DNA of 64,000 bases, taken from Salinispora oceanensis (GTDB taxonomy: Bacteria; Actinomycetota; Actinomycetes; Mycobacteriales; Micromonosporaceae). The notes beneath the pieces were generated by a model that did no database searches, was not told the DNA's origin, and saw nothing but the letters and a program-made list of their open reading frames with translations. Positions 9,506 through 18,156 of the stretch are shown one piece after another (position 1 is the stretch's first letter; every line of letters starts with the position of its first letter). The DNA lies in NCBI RefSeq assembly GCF_000383575.1, contig NZ_KB911579.1, positions 3,622,575 through 3,686,574 on the forward strand, written 5' to 3'. The position numbers were made by a program, and so were the translations under genes.

Positions 9506-10260
9506 GCTGCTGCCGCTTCTCTCAGGAGATCCAGGGAACGCCCACGGGGGAGGGCCTCCCCACGGATGAGTTCCCACCGTCGCTCCAGCGTAACAATGTC
9601 CGATGTCTTCTCCAGCAGCTGCGCCCGCGCGGGGCTGTCCACGTGGGCCACCCGCGACCCGTCCGGCATGTCGGCGATGGTGAATGGCCCGTCCAGCCCC
9701 GGGTAGCTGGGGGCGTCGAGCGGGACGACGTGCAGCTGCACCTTCGGCGACTCGGCGCAGGCCAGCAGGTGGGCGAGCTGCTCGGCCATGAGGGCCCGGC
9801 TGTCGCCGACCCGCCGCCGCAGGACCCCGGCGTCCAGCACGGCGATCAGCAGCGGCCCCTGCTCGCGCTGGAGGATCGCCTGGCGGTTGAGCCGCTCCTC
9901 GACCAGATCGTCGGTGTCGGTGGTGAGGATGCCGCCGGCGAGCGTCGCCTCCGCGTACGCCTCGGTCTGGAGCAGCCCCGGCACCCAGGCGAGCTGGAAG
10001 GCCCGTAACGCGATCGCCTCGCGTTCGACGTTGACCCAGGGGCGGAACCAGACCGGCTCCCGGCGGCGGCTCACGTCCGGCCAAAGGGTGTCGATGTCTC
10101 GGCCCAGCAGCTCCGCGACGGTGGCCCGGTGTCGGGCCTGCGGGATGTGGCCGGGGTTGGCCCACCTCGCGGCGGTCTTCGGATGGACGCCGACCTGACC
10201 CGCGAGACTTTCGGCGGTGTGCCCCGCCTCGGTGAGCGCTGCGACAAATGCATGGTTCAT
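9496..10260 (-). CDS. XRE-family helix-turn-helix regulator with DUF5753-like domain
   Basis: A 254-residue regulator. Residues 1-60 form an HTH (AGHTAESLAGQVGVHPKTAARW), and the rest matches the DUF5753 ligand/partner domain typical of actinomycete XRE proteins (FQLAWVPGLLQTEAYAEATL, then REQGPLLIAVLDAGVLRR). ATG at 10260 is chosen over an upstream in-frame codon because TAGGAG lies at ideal spacing. It is divergent from the small genes at 10450 and upstream of its DUF397 partner, so it probably controls that divergent promoter region. Confidence 0.87.
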   Translation of the reverse strand: MNHAFVAALTEAGHTAESLAGQVGVHPKTAARWANPGHIPQARHRATVAELLGRDIDTLWPDVSRRREPVWFRPWVNVEREAIALRAFQLAWVPGLLQTEAYAEATLAGGILTTDTDDLVEERLNRQAILQREQGPLLIAVLDAGVLRRRVGDSRALMAEQLAHLLACAESPKVQLHVVPLDAPSYPGLDGPFTIADMPDGSRVAHVDSPARAQLLEKTSDIVTLERRWELIRGEALPRGRSLDLLREAAAAWT

Positions 10261-10394
10261 GCCTGCTCCTACCTGGAACGAAGGGACTGTCCAAAAAACT
10301 AAAGGCAACGCTGTGTGATTGTCCAGCTTCGGATTGGAGGGTGATGGCAGGACGGTGCGGCCGGTGCGGACCCGAGCCCACCGGAGGCACTGTC

Positions 10395-10426
10395 GGGCCG
10401 CCCCGCCGGGGGTGGTGGGGCGGCCC
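10395..10426 (+). promoter_or_regulatory. GC-rich hairpin in the leader of the small gene at 10450
   Basis: A perfect 10-bp stem (GGGCCGCCCC at 10395-10404 with GGGGCGGCCC at 10417-10426) and a 12-base loop, followed by TTCC. It lies 23 bases before the start codon at 10450. It may be an attenuator or a 5'-UTR stabiliser; it lacks the T run of a strong terminator. Confidence 0.4.
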
Positions 10427-10449
10427 TTCCACGCACTGAGGAGGCAGTC

Positions 10450-10635
10450 ATGCGAGTACGTTGGTTCCGTTGTCGGCGTCGTCGGGAAGACACCCCGACG
10501 CAGCTACCGCGGCGGGTTCCGGCCGCACCCCAGCCGGCCTGGATGACGGCACCGACCGAGGCGTTTCCCCGGCCCGGTCGGGTCGGTTGGCTGACCCCCG
10601 CCCAGTCCTGGCGGGCGAACGGGGGGCGGCGGTGA
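10450..10635 (+). CDS. Small Arg-rich protein, apparently shortened relative of the 54458 protein
   Basis: A 61-residue basic protein beginning MRVRWFRCRRRRED, with a strong ribosome-binding site (GAGGAGG) eight bases upstream. The gene at 54458, also divergent from an XRE regulator, starts MRVFFRRAGRRRRS but continues into a DivIVA-like helix that is missing here. The stop overlaps the next start (GTGA). I infer a degenerate or minimal member of the same family; function unknown. Confidence 0.55.
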   Translation: MRVRWFRCRRRREDTPTQLPRRVPAAPQPAWMTAPTEAFPRPGRVGWLTPAQSWRANGGRR

Positions 10636-10970
10636 GGCCGCACTCGTTGCCGCAGCCGAGACTCGGCCCCCACCCCGAGCACCCCCGCCACCGCGCCGGG
10701 AACCGGCCGCCGCACACGCCGCTGCGGCCGATGTGGGCATGCCGGGCGTGTGGCCAGCCGTGGCCCTGCGCGGAGGCCCGGCTGCTGTTGAAAGCCGAGT
10801 TTGCGACGCGCCCACCCAGTTTGTCGATCTACCTCGCCGGGCTGTTGTACGAGGCGATGCACGACCTGTATCACCTGAACCCGCACGACGGGCCGGGTCC
10901 GCGTGAGCTCTTCGACCGGTTCGTGGCCTGGGGCCCCTACCGCCGACCGGCCGGGCAGCCCGGGGAGTGA
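10632..10970 (+). CDS. Small cysteine-motif protein of unknown function
   Basis: A 112-residue protein with a Pro/His-rich N-terminus and the conserved block WACRACGQPWPCAEARLLL, followed by a helical region ending LFDRFVAWGPYRR. The CxxC...C spacing suggests metal binding. Relatives next to XRE/DUF397 pairs in Micromonosporaceae are sometimes labelled flavin reductase, which I regard as an unreliable name since no flavin motif is visible. GTG start overlapping the upstream TGA, so co-translated with the Arg-rich protein. Confidence 0.65.
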   Translation: MRPHSLPQPRLGPHPEHPRHRAGNRPPHTPLRPMWACRACGQPWPCAEARLLLKAEFATRPPSLSIYLAGLLYEAMHDLYHLNPHDGPGPRELFDRFVAWGPYRRPAGQPGE

Positions 10971-11107
10971 TACCCCGGGCGCCGGACCCACCGATCCTCG
11001 CCGGGCCGGGAAGCGAGCCGGAAAGCGAGCCGGAAAGCGAGGTTGACGGCGACCTCCCGCGGCCGAAGGGCGAGGTGACAGGATGAGGGGGATCCCCGAG
11101 GAGGTCC

Positions 11108-11473
11108 GTGGTGAAGCGTCCGGCGTACCAGCCGATCCTGATCACCGACGCCCCGCGCAGCCAGGACGATCAGCTCACCAGCCGCCAGAAGCGGTACGTG
11201 CTGATGATGGGCGTCCGGGTGGCGTGTCTGATCGTCGGCGCGATCCTGGTCGGCGTGGAGGCCCCCATGCTCTGGCTCTGGCTGCCCCTGGCCGGCCTGG
11301 GCATGATCCTGATCCCGTGGCTGGCCGTGCTGCTGGCCAACGACCGGCCGCCGAAGGAGAAGCACCGCCTCGGTGGCCGGTTCCGGCCCCGGTCCCGCTC
11401 CTTGGCGGACCCGGCGCCGATGAGTCTCACGGCCGAGGAACAGCCGCACAAGGTCGTTGACGCCGAGCAGTGA
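11108..11473 (+). CDS. DUF3099 membrane protein
   Basis: A 121-residue protein with two hydrophobic helices (MGVRVACLIVGAILVGV, then LWLWLPLAGLGMILIPW) and a basic, probably cytosolic tail. Size and the two-helix pattern fit the actinobacterial DUF3099 family, which has no known function. GTG GTG start pair with GAGGAGG nine bases upstream. It ends six bases before the convergent kinase gene. Confidence 0.75.
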   Translation: MVKRPAYQPILITDAPRSQDDQLTSRQKRYVLMMGVRVACLIVGAILVGVEAPMLWLWLPLAGLGMILIPWLAVLLANDRPPKEKHRLGGRFRPRSRSLADPAPMSLTAEEQPHKVVDAEQ

Positions 11474-11479
11474 CCGGCG

Positions 11480-12376
11480 TCAGGTCGGTGGTCGGGCCCC
11501 CACCTGGCCGACCGCCGACGCGCCCAGGTCACCGGCCCGCTGCAGCACCGCCTCCGGGGTCGTCCCGGTCAGCCAGGTGGAGAGCAGGCCGGCGGCGAAG
11601 GCGTCGCCGGCCCCGGTGGGATCGACCACCGTCATCCGTCGGGTCGGGGTTACCGCGATCATGGCGTCCCGGTCCACCCAGACCGCGCCGGCCGCTCCCC
11701 GTTTGACCACCACCCGCCGGGCCGAGGCGGAGAGCACCCGCCCCTGCGCCGCCGGGTCGAGCCCGCCCGCCAGCACTCGGGCCTCCGCGGCGTTGACCAG
11801 GAGCAGGTCGATGCCGCGTACCCAGGTCAGGAAGGCCGCCGCGCCGACCCGCCGCAGCGGTGCCGCGCTGGCCGCGTCCACGCTGATCGAGAGCCCCCGT
11901 TCGCGGGCCGCGGCCAGTGCGTGGAGTCCGGCCGGTCGGGACTCGGCATCCAGCAGGGTGTAACCGGACAGGTGTAGATGGCCGGCGTCCGGCGCGGCGT
12001 CCAGAGCGGCGTCCACCGCCGCCGGCGAAAGCCACAGGTTCGCCCCCCGCTCGGTGACCATCGTGCGTTCGTCGCTGGTGGCCAGCACCAGGACCGTTCC
12101 GGTGGGGACCTCGGGTACCTGGGTGACCGCGCAGTCGACCCCGCCGCGCTCCAACTCGGCGACCCGGTCCCGGCCGGGACCGTCGTCGCCCACCGCCCCG
12201 ACCAACGTCACGGGCATGCCCAGCGCGCCCAGCCAGGCCGCGGTGTTCGCCGCCTGGCCACCCCCGGTGAACCGGATCTCGGCCGGTGTGTCCGAACCGG
12301 TCGTGAGCGGTCCGGCCAGCACCGCCACCACGTCGGTGATCAGGTCGCCGACGACGACCACCCGGGGTGGCGTCAT
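11480..12376 (-). CDS. psuK: PfkB-family carbohydrate kinase, probable pseudouridine kinase
   Basis: A 298-residue ribokinase-fold kinase. The N-terminal substrate motif is GGGQAANTAAWL, and the C-terminal ATP/catalytic signature is VDPTGAGDAFAAGL, where the Asp of GAGD is the catalytic base. It overlaps the pseudouridine-5'-phosphate glycosidase gene by ATGA. In this setting it should phosphorylate pseudouridine to the 5'-phosphate, the first step of its breakdown. The substrate is inferred from context; PfkB enzymes cannot be told apart reliably by motif. Confidence 0.85.
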   Translation of the reverse strand: MTPPRVVVVGDLITDVVAVLAGPLTTGSDTPAEIRFTGGGQAANTAAWLGALGMPVTLVGAVGDDGPGRDRVAELERGGVDCAVTQVPEVPTGTVLVLATSDERTMVTERGANLWLSPAAVDAALDAAPDAGHLHLSGYTLLDAESRPAGLHALAAARERGLSISVDAASAAPLRRVGAAAFLTWVRGIDLLLVNAAEARVLAGGLDPAAQGRVLSASARRVVVKRGAAGAVWVDRDAMIAVTPTRRMTVVDPTGAGDAFAAGLLSTWLTGTTPEAVLQRAGDLGASAVGQVGARPPT

Positions 12377-13296
12377 GCCTGCCGGGCAGCCGACGCGACT
12401 GCGATCCGGGCGGCGAGGTCGGCGTTGCGCAGGATGATCCGGATGTTTACCGCGAGGCTGGCCCCCTCGGTCGCGGAGTGGAAGTGCGCCAGCAGGAACG
12501 GGGTCACCGCCTTGCCGGTGATCCCCTCCCGCCGCAACAGTGCCAGCCCCTCGGCCAGGGTGCGATCGTGTAGCGCCGGGTCGAGCTGCTCGTCAGTGGG
12601 CAGCGGGTTGGCCACGACCAGGCCCCCGGAGTGCAACCCGTGCTGCTCCTGGGCGGCGAGCGCCCCCGCCACCTGCTCCGGCGAGTCGACCGACCAGTCC
12701 AGGTCGAAGCCGCCGTCGGTGAGGTAGAAGCCGGGGAAGCGGCGGGTGCGGTAGCCGACCACCCCGACCCCGAGTGTCTCCAGGCGTTCCAACGTGGCGC
12801 CCGAGTCGAGAATCGACTTCACCCCGGCGCAGACCACGGCGATCGGCGTACGGGCCAGGGTCGTCAGGTCGGCGGACTCGTCGAAGCTCTGGGCCGCCTC
12901 GCGGTGCACGCCGCCGAGACCGCCGGTGGCGAACACCCGGATCCCCGCCGCCGCGGCCACCGCGCTGGTAGCAGCCACGGTCGTGGCGCCGTCCGCGCCG
13001 GTCGCGGCGGCCACGGCGAGATCGCGTACGGAGAGCTTGGCCACGTCGTCAACGGTGGCGAGGCGGGTCAGCTCCGCGTCGTCGAGGCCGACCACGAGCT
13101 GGCCGGCGACCATACCGATGGTGGCCGGTACCGCGCCGGCGTCGCGGACGGTTTGCTCGATCTCGCGGGCCACCCGGAGGTTGTCCGGCTGGGGCAGGCC
13201 GTGCGAGACGATTGTGCTCTCGAGCGCTACCACGGGACGGCCGACGCGGAGCGCGTCGGCGACCTCGGCGCCGTGTCGGAGGTGAAAGGTGGTCAC
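12373..13296 (-). CDS. psuG: Pseudouridine-5'-phosphate glycosidase
   Basis: A 307-residue enzyme that cleaves the C-glycosidic bond of pseudouridine 5'-phosphate to uracil and ribose 5-phosphate. The hallmark motif VALESTIVSHGLPQPDNL is near the N-terminus, and GGLGGVHR, FASFDESADL-like and CAGVKSILD segments follow in family order, with Lys in AGVKS as the expected Schiff-base lysine. GTG at 13296 is preferred because it gives the usual N-terminus. First gene of a two-gene operon with the kinase. Confidence 0.92.
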   Translation of the reverse strand: MTTFHLRHGAEVADALRVGRPVVALESTIVSHGLPQPDNLRVAREIEQTVRDAGAVPATIGMVAGQLVVGLDDAELTRLATVDDVAKLSVRDLAVAAATGADGATTVAATSAVAAAAGIRVFATGGLGGVHREAAQSFDESADLTTLARTPIAVVCAGVKSILDSGATLERLETLGVGVVGYRTRRFPGFYLTDGGFDLDWSVDSPEQVAGALAAQEQHGLHSGGLVVANPLPTDEQLDPALHDRTLAEGLALLRREGITGKAVTPFLLAHFHSATEGASLAVNIRIILRNADLAARIAVASAARQA

Positions 13297-13385
13297 AGTG
13301 CCCAACCGTACGGCGTCGGTCAGTCGGGCTCGAAGTAGACCGGGCAAAGGGTGACCTGCCAGACTTGGCGGGTGGAGGTATGGAA

Positions 13386-13604
13386 GTGAGCACACAGGTT
13401 CTCGAGCGTCCCGAGGTGAAGGACGCCGACACCGGCCCCGAGATGTTCCATTACGTGCGCAAAGAGAAGATCGCCGAGAGTGCCGTGATGGGCACCTACG
13501 TCGTGGCGCTCTGCGGCGAGACCTTCCCGGTCACCAAGTCGGCCAAGCCGGGCTCACCGGTCTGCCCCAAGTGCAAGGAGATCTACGAGTCAATGCGCGA
13601 GTGA
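13386..13604 (+). CDS. DUF3039 small zinc-ribbon-like protein
   Basis: A 72-residue protein ending in CPKCKEIYESMRE with a preceding ALCGETF, giving a three- or four-ligand cysteine pattern that could bind zinc. It matches the actinobacterial DUF3039 family, of unknown function. GTG at 13386 sits at good distance from GGAGG; the ATG at 13380 is almost on top of that ribosome-binding site and is less likely. Divergent from psuG with a short shared promoter region. Confidence 0.82.
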   Translation: MSTQVLERPEVKDADTGPEMFHYVRKEKIAESAVMGTYVVALCGETFPVTKSAKPGSPVCPKCKEIYESMRE

Positions 13605-13857
13605 GTCGACCGCAGGCTGGTCCGCCGCCCGCGCGAGCTGTGGCGGTGCTCACCGCTCCGTCCCCCTTCCGTCAACCGTGGCGTCGAGTGGGGCGTACGG
13701 CGCTCGCTGGTTATGCTGGGCCGGCCCTCGCGGCACTGCGCGCGGGGGTGTTTTCATGGGCGGCGGCGGCGCCGATGCCGGTACGGCTCAGAGGCGTGCG
13801 TTCGTAACCCGCGATCCTCGGTCGGGGCCGTCCCGCCGGCGGTGAGAGGAGCTTCGC

Positions 13858-15591
13858 GTGGCAGCCCGGACGCCAACGCTCGAGACGTTCCCAGCCCTGC
13901 GCGCCTGGCAGCGCCGGGCGCTGGTGGAGTACCTACGTCGGCGGGAGCCGGATTTCACGGCGGTGGCCACCCCGGGGGCCGGTAAAACCACGTTCGCCCT
14001 TCGGGTCGCCGCCGAGCTGCTCGCCGATGGCAGCATCGAGGCGATCACCGTGGTCGCCCCGACCGAGCACCTCAAGACCCAGTGGGCGCAGGCTGCGGCC
14101 CGGGTCGGCATCCAGCTCGACGCGGCCTTCCGGAACGCGGATCTGCACTCGTCGGCGGACTTCCACGGGGCGGTGGTCACCTACGCCCAGGTGGGGATGG
14201 CGCCGCAGGTGCACCGGCGGCGCACCCTGACCCGGCGCACCCTGGTCATCCTCGACGAGATCCACCACGCTGGCGACTCCCGGACCTGGGGGGACGGGGT
14301 GCAGGCGGCCTTCGAGGGCGCGGAGCGCCGGCTCATGCTCACCGGTACCCCGTTTCGCTCCGACGACAACCCGATCCCGTTCGTCAGCTACGAGCGGGGC
14401 GGGGACGGCCTCCTGCGATCCCGCGCCGACTCCGTCTACGGCTACGCCGACGCGCTGCACGACGGCGTGGTACGCCCGGTGCTCTTCCTGGCCTACTCGG
14501 GGGAGACCCGGTGGCGGACGAACGCCGGTGAGGAGCTGGCCGCCCGGCTCGGGGAGCCGATGACCCAGGATCTGATCGCGCAGGCGTGGCGGACCGCGCT
14601 CGACCCGGCCGGCGACTGGATGCCGCAGGTGCTGCGGGCGGCGGATGCCCGGCTGACCGTGCTGCGTAACGCGGGGATGCCCGACGCCGCTGGGCTGGTG
14701 ATCGCCAGTGACCAGCAGACCGCCCGGTCGTACGCGAAGCTCATCGAGCAGGTGACCGGGGAGAAGGCCGCCGTGGTGCTCTCCGACGACGCGGGTGCCT
14801 CGGACCGGATCGCGACGTTCGCGGCGGGTGAGCAGCGTTGGCTGGTGGCGGTCCGGATGGTCTCCGAAGGGGTGGACATCCCGCGGCTCGCCGTCGGCGT
14901 CTACGCCACCAGCGCCAGCACCCCGCTCTACTTCGCCCAGGCTATCGGGCGGTTCGTCCGGGCCCGCCGGCCGGGGGAGACGGCGTCGGTCTTCCTGCCC
15001 AGCGTCCCGCACCTGCTCGGCCTCGCCAGCGAGATGGAAGCCGAGCGGGATCATGTGCTGGGCAAGCCGAAGGAGCAGGAGGGCTTCGACGACGACCTGC
15101 TGGAGCGCGCCCAGCGGGACGACCAGGCCAGCGGTGAACTGGAGAAGCGGTTCGCCGCGCTCTCGGCGACCGCCGAGCTGGATCAGGTGATCTTCGACGG
15201 CGCGTCCTTTGGCACCGCCGCTCAGGCCGGTACGCCGGAGGAGGAGGAGTACCTCGGGCTGCCCGGGCTGCTCACCGCTGATCAGGTGGCCATGCTGCTG
15301 TCCAAGCGGCAGGCAGAGCAGCTCGCCGCGTCGCGACGCCGGGGCACCGCGCGGCCGGCTGAGCCGGCCGCGGCGACCGCTGCCGCCCCGCCGGCGCCGA
15401 TGAGCGCGGCCCAGCGCCGGGTGGCGCTGCGCCGACAGTTGAACGCCCTGGTGGCTACCCGGCATCACCACACCGGCCAGCCGCACGGCAAGATCCATGC
15501 GGAGCTTCGCCGTCGCTGCGGTGGTCCGCCCAGCGCCCAGGCGACGATTGAGCAGCTGGAGGAGCGGATCGCCACCGTCCAGACCCTCTGA
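13858..15591 (+). CDS. DEAD/DEAH-box superfamily 2 helicase
   Basis: A 577-residue SF2 ATPase. Walker A is TPGAGKTTF (residues 39-46), motif II is DEIHH at 133-137, motif III-like LTGTPFRSDD follows, and the second RecA-like domain ends with motif VI QAIGRFVRARR. This arrangement resembles type III restriction or UvrB-like remodelling helicases found near the principal sigma gene in many actinomycetes. The last 120 residues are a poorly conserved helical tail. GTG start with GAGGAG six bases upstream. Whether it acts on DNA or RNA is unknown. Confidence 0.88.
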   Translation: MAARTPTLETFPALRAWQRRALVEYLRRREPDFTAVATPGAGKTTFALRVAAELLADGSIEAITVVAPTEHLKTQWAQAAARVGIQLDAAFRNADLHSSADFHGAVVTYAQVGMAPQVHRRRTLTRRTLVILDEIHHAGDSRTWGDGVQAAFEGAERRLMLTGTPFRSDDNPIPFVSYERGGDGLLRSRADSVYGYADALHDGVVRPVLFLAYSGETRWRTNAGEELAARLGEPMTQDLIAQAWRTALDPAGDWMPQVLRAADARLTVLRNAGMPDAAGLVIASDQQTARSYAKLIEQVTGEKAAVVLSDDAGASDRIATFAAGEQRWLVAVRMVSEGVDIPRLAVGVYATSASTPLYFAQAIGRFVRARRPGETASVFLPSVPHLLGLASEMEAERDHVLGKPKEQEGFDDDLLERAQRDDQASGELEKRFAALSATAELDQVIFDGASFGTAAQAGTPEEEEYLGLPGLLTADQVAMLLSKRQAEQLAASRRRGTARPAEPAAATAAAPPAPMSAAQRRVALRRQLNALVATRHHHTGQPHGKIHAELRRRCGGPPSAQATIEQLEERIATVQTL

Positions 15592-15690
15592 CCCGACCCG
15601 CCGCCGATCGGTCCCCCGGAACAGGAGGGCAGCTACCGGGCACGAAGACGGTAGGCGCGGACACGAGGACGGTAGGCCGCCGGAGACCAC

Positions 15691-15725
15691 AAAGCCGGCC
15701 GGGCCCACGGGGCCCGGCCGGCTTT
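15691..15725. terminator. Bidirectional rho-independent terminator
   Basis: A perfect 16-bp GC-rich stem (15691-15706 with 15710-15725) and a 3-base loop, flanked by AAA and TTT. It lies between the convergent helicase and DUF7455 genes and can serve both. Confidence 0.9.
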
Positions 15726-15744
15726 CATGTTCAGTTGCGGATCC

Positions 15745-15978
15745 TCAGTTGGTCATCAGATCGGCGCCACGCCAGCTGAACTCCGGGTCCGCCGCGTACC
15801 GCACAGTGATCTTGACGAGATCCTCCGCGTACTTGTTCGCGTGATGTCCGCAAAATACCAGTTCCCCGCCGCCAGCAAGGGTAATGCGGAGCTTGCCGGC
15901 AGCATTGCAGCGGTCGCACCGTTCATCGGCGGCCGGGGGGCTCACCGTCTCGGGCGGCGGCGTGAGGGTCGGGGTCAT
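15745..15978 (-). CDS. DUF7455-type small Cys/His protein
   Basis: A 77-residue protein with ERCDRCNAAGKLRI and LVFCGHHANKY, giving a CxxC...CxHH zinc-ribbon-like pattern. It belongs to a small actinobacterial family (DUF7455) commonly found beside the principal sigma gene. ATG at 15978 is chosen because AGGAGG lies eight bases upstream; an upstream in-frame ATG has none. Function unknown; a role linked to transcription is only a guess from position. Confidence 0.8.
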   Translation of the reverse strand: MTPTLTPPPETVSPPAADERCDRCNAAGKLRITLAGGGELVFCGHHANKYAEDLVKITVRYAADPEFSWRGADLMTN

Positions 15979-16150
15979 CGCCTTCCTCCTCTGGTCGTCA
16001 CCGATGAACACTCTCTTCGGTCGTTGCTCACCTATCGTGCAACACCCTGATCAGGGCGCGCGTTCCCTGTGTGCCCGCGGGGGACCGAGGTCACACCTGA
16101 CTCCGACAGCGTCCCTGTACTAAGGGTGCCACGTCAACGATCACAACCCG

Positions 16151-16180
16151 GCAACCATCCGACCAACGGATGGGGTTGCG
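16151..16180 (-). terminator. Possible terminator hairpin downstream of the sigma gene
   Basis: Arms GCAACC-ATCCG and CGGAT-GGGGTTGC pair with a two-base bulge and a 5-base loop, about 75 bases past the sigma stop codon. There is no T run, so it is weak. The rest of 16,000-16,255 shows no gene. Confidence 0.4.
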
Positions 16181-16255
16181 CGGAGAGTGCTCAAACTGAC
16201 ACGCTTAGTTGACATCTGCCGTGAGGTCCGGCGCGGATTTCGGTCCCAGCGCCCC

Positions 16256-17875
16256 CTAGTCCAGGTAATCCCGGAGAACCTGCGACCGGGACGGGTGACG
16301 CAGCTTGGACATCGTCTTGGACTCGATCTGCCGGATGCGCTCTCGGGTCACCCCGTAAACCTGGCCGATTTCGTCCAGCGTACGTGGCTGACCATCGGTC
16401 AGGCCGAACCGGAGGCGGACCACCCCGGCCTCCCGCTCGGACAGCGTCTGCAGCACCTGCTGGAGCTGGTCCTGGAGGAGCGAGAATGACACCGCGTCAA
16501 CCGCGACCACGGCCTCGGAGTCCTCGATGAAGTCACCGAGCTGGCTGTCGCCCTCGTCGCCGATGGTCTGGTCGAGCGAGATCGGCTCCCGGGCGTACTG
16601 CTGGATCTCCAGCACCTTCTCCGGTGTGATATCCATCTCTTTTGCGAGCTCCTCCGGAGTGGGCTCGCGGCCCAGGTCCTGGAGCAGCTCGCGTTGGATC
16701 CGGCCGAGCTTGTTGATCACCTCGACCATGTGCACCGGGATGCGGATGGTACGGGCCTGGTCGGCCATGGCGCGGGTGATGGCCTGGCGGATCCACCAGG
16801 TGGCGTAGGTGGAGAACTTGTAGCCCTTGGTGTAGTCGAACTTCTCGACGGCGCGGATCAGGCCGAGGTTGCCTTCCTGGATCAGGTCGAGGAAGGCCAT
16901 CCCACGGCCGGTGTAGCGCTTGGCGAGCGACACCACCAGGCGGAGGTTCGCCTCCAGGAGATGGTTCTTTGCCCGCTCCCCGTCCCGCGAGATCCACATC
17001 ATGTCGCGCTGCATGTCGCGGCTGAACTTCTCGTCGCTCTCCTCCGCCGCGCGCAGCTGCTCGGTGGCGTAGAGACCGGCCTCGATCCGCTTGGCGAGCT
17101 CGACCTCCTGCTCGGCGTTGAGGAGCGGGACCTTGCCGATCTGCTTCAGGTACGCCCGGACGGAGTCGGCGGAGGCGGTCAGCTCCGCGTCCCGGCGGGC
17201 CTGCTTGAGGGCCTCGGACTCCTCGTCGTCCCACTCGAAGTCGTTGTCGCTGGCGGAGTTGGCCGCGTCGGTCTCGGCGGCCCGGGTCAGCTCCGCCGGC
17301 TCGTCAACCACCACGTCCTCGATCTCGGCGGCCAACTCCTCCGCGTCGACCTCGCCGGCAGCCCCGCTCTTGGTGGACTTCGTGGCCTTCGCGGTCTTCG
17401 TCGTGGTCTTCGCCGGGCCGGTCGCCGCGGCCACGGTTGCCTTGGTGGCCCGGGTGGCCTTCTTCGCCGGCACGGCCTTGGCGCCGTCGGCGGCAGCACC
17501 GGCGGCCTTGCGGGCGGTGGCCTTCCGCGGCGCTGGGGCCGGTGCCTCGGCCCCCGTCGGTGCAGCCTTGGAAGTGGGCGCGGCGGCCTTCTTGGTGGTC
17601 TTGGCGGTGGTGGCCCGGGAGGCTGGGGTGGTCGACCGGGCGGCGGCCACCCGGCGGCGTGGGGTGGTGCTGGCCGAACCGTCAACCACGACGGTCACCC
17701 CCGCCTCCGAGAGCGCCCGGAGGATCTTCTTGGCCTGGGCCGGAGTCACCTCGGCTGACTCGACAGTGCGCGCGAGCTGTGCCGACGTGAGCTGACCACC
17801 GGCGCTCTGCGCATGTGCGATCAAGGTGTCGGTGAGCGAACGAACGTCGGCGCCGGTCTGGCGGGGTTCTGTCAC
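16256..17875 (-). CDS. sigA: Principal RNA polymerase sigma factor (SigA/HrdB)
   Basis: A 539-residue primary sigma-70 factor that directs RNA polymerase to housekeeping promoters. After an Ala/Lys/Thr/Pro-rich, disordered N-terminal extension (about residues 60-190) come region 1.2 (DSVRAYLKQIGKVPLL), region 2 (GNLGLIRAVEKFDYTKGYKF, ATWWIRQAITRA), region 3 and region 4 with its HTH (TLDEIGQVYGVTRERIRQIE). GTG at 17875 follows GGAAGG at good spacing. The long AK-rich extension is normal for actinobacterial HrdB/SigA. Monocistronic, divergent from the phosphatase gene. Confidence 0.96.
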   Translation of the reverse strand: MTEPRQTGADVRSLTDTLIAHAQSAGGQLTSAQLARTVESAEVTPAQAKKILRALSEAGVTVVVDGSASTTPRRRVAAARSTTPASRATTAKTTKKAAAPTSKAAPTGAEAPAPAPRKATARKAAGAAADGAKAVPAKKATRATKATVAAATGPAKTTTKTAKATKSTKSGAAGEVDAEELAAEIEDVVVDEPAELTRAAETDAANSASDNDFEWDDEESEALKQARRDAELTASADSVRAYLKQIGKVPLLNAEQEVELAKRIEAGLYATEQLRAAEESDEKFSRDMQRDMMWISRDGERAKNHLLEANLRLVVSLAKRYTGRGMAFLDLIQEGNLGLIRAVEKFDYTKGYKFSTYATWWIRQAITRAMADQARTIRIPVHMVEVINKLGRIQRELLQDLGREPTPEELAKEMDITPEKVLEIQQYAREPISLDQTIGDEGDSQLGDFIEDSEAVVAVDAVSFSLLQDQLQQVLQTLSEREAGVVRLRFGLTDGQPRTLDEIGQVYGVTRERIRQIESKTMSKLRHPSRSQVLRDYLD

Positions 17876-18156
17876 GAATGACCTTCCGGTGGCGAAGAGC
17901 GAGCACGGCAGGGTCGTCCGGCGTGGGGCGGAGCGCGGTGCCGGGCGAGTCGTTGGCCCCCCGTGTCGCGGGCCCGCCGGTTGGTGGCGGTCCGTGGCGC
18001 GTGGGCAGGGTGAATTGTAACGCTGTCCACGGCGATCATTCGGCGGCGCACGCCGGACCGCCGATTGGACCGCCGATTTGGCGCGGATGTGGACTTTGAA
18101 AGGATGATACCCGCATATGGTCGCGACCACCCCGGTCGTGCGGGAAGGGGACGAGA

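Noticed and set aside
17287..17795. Ala/Lys/Thr-rich repetitive DNA inside the sigma gene as a repeat element
   Set aside because: It is the normal low-complexity N-terminal extension of actinobacterial HrdB/SigA proteins, not a mobile or satellite repeat.
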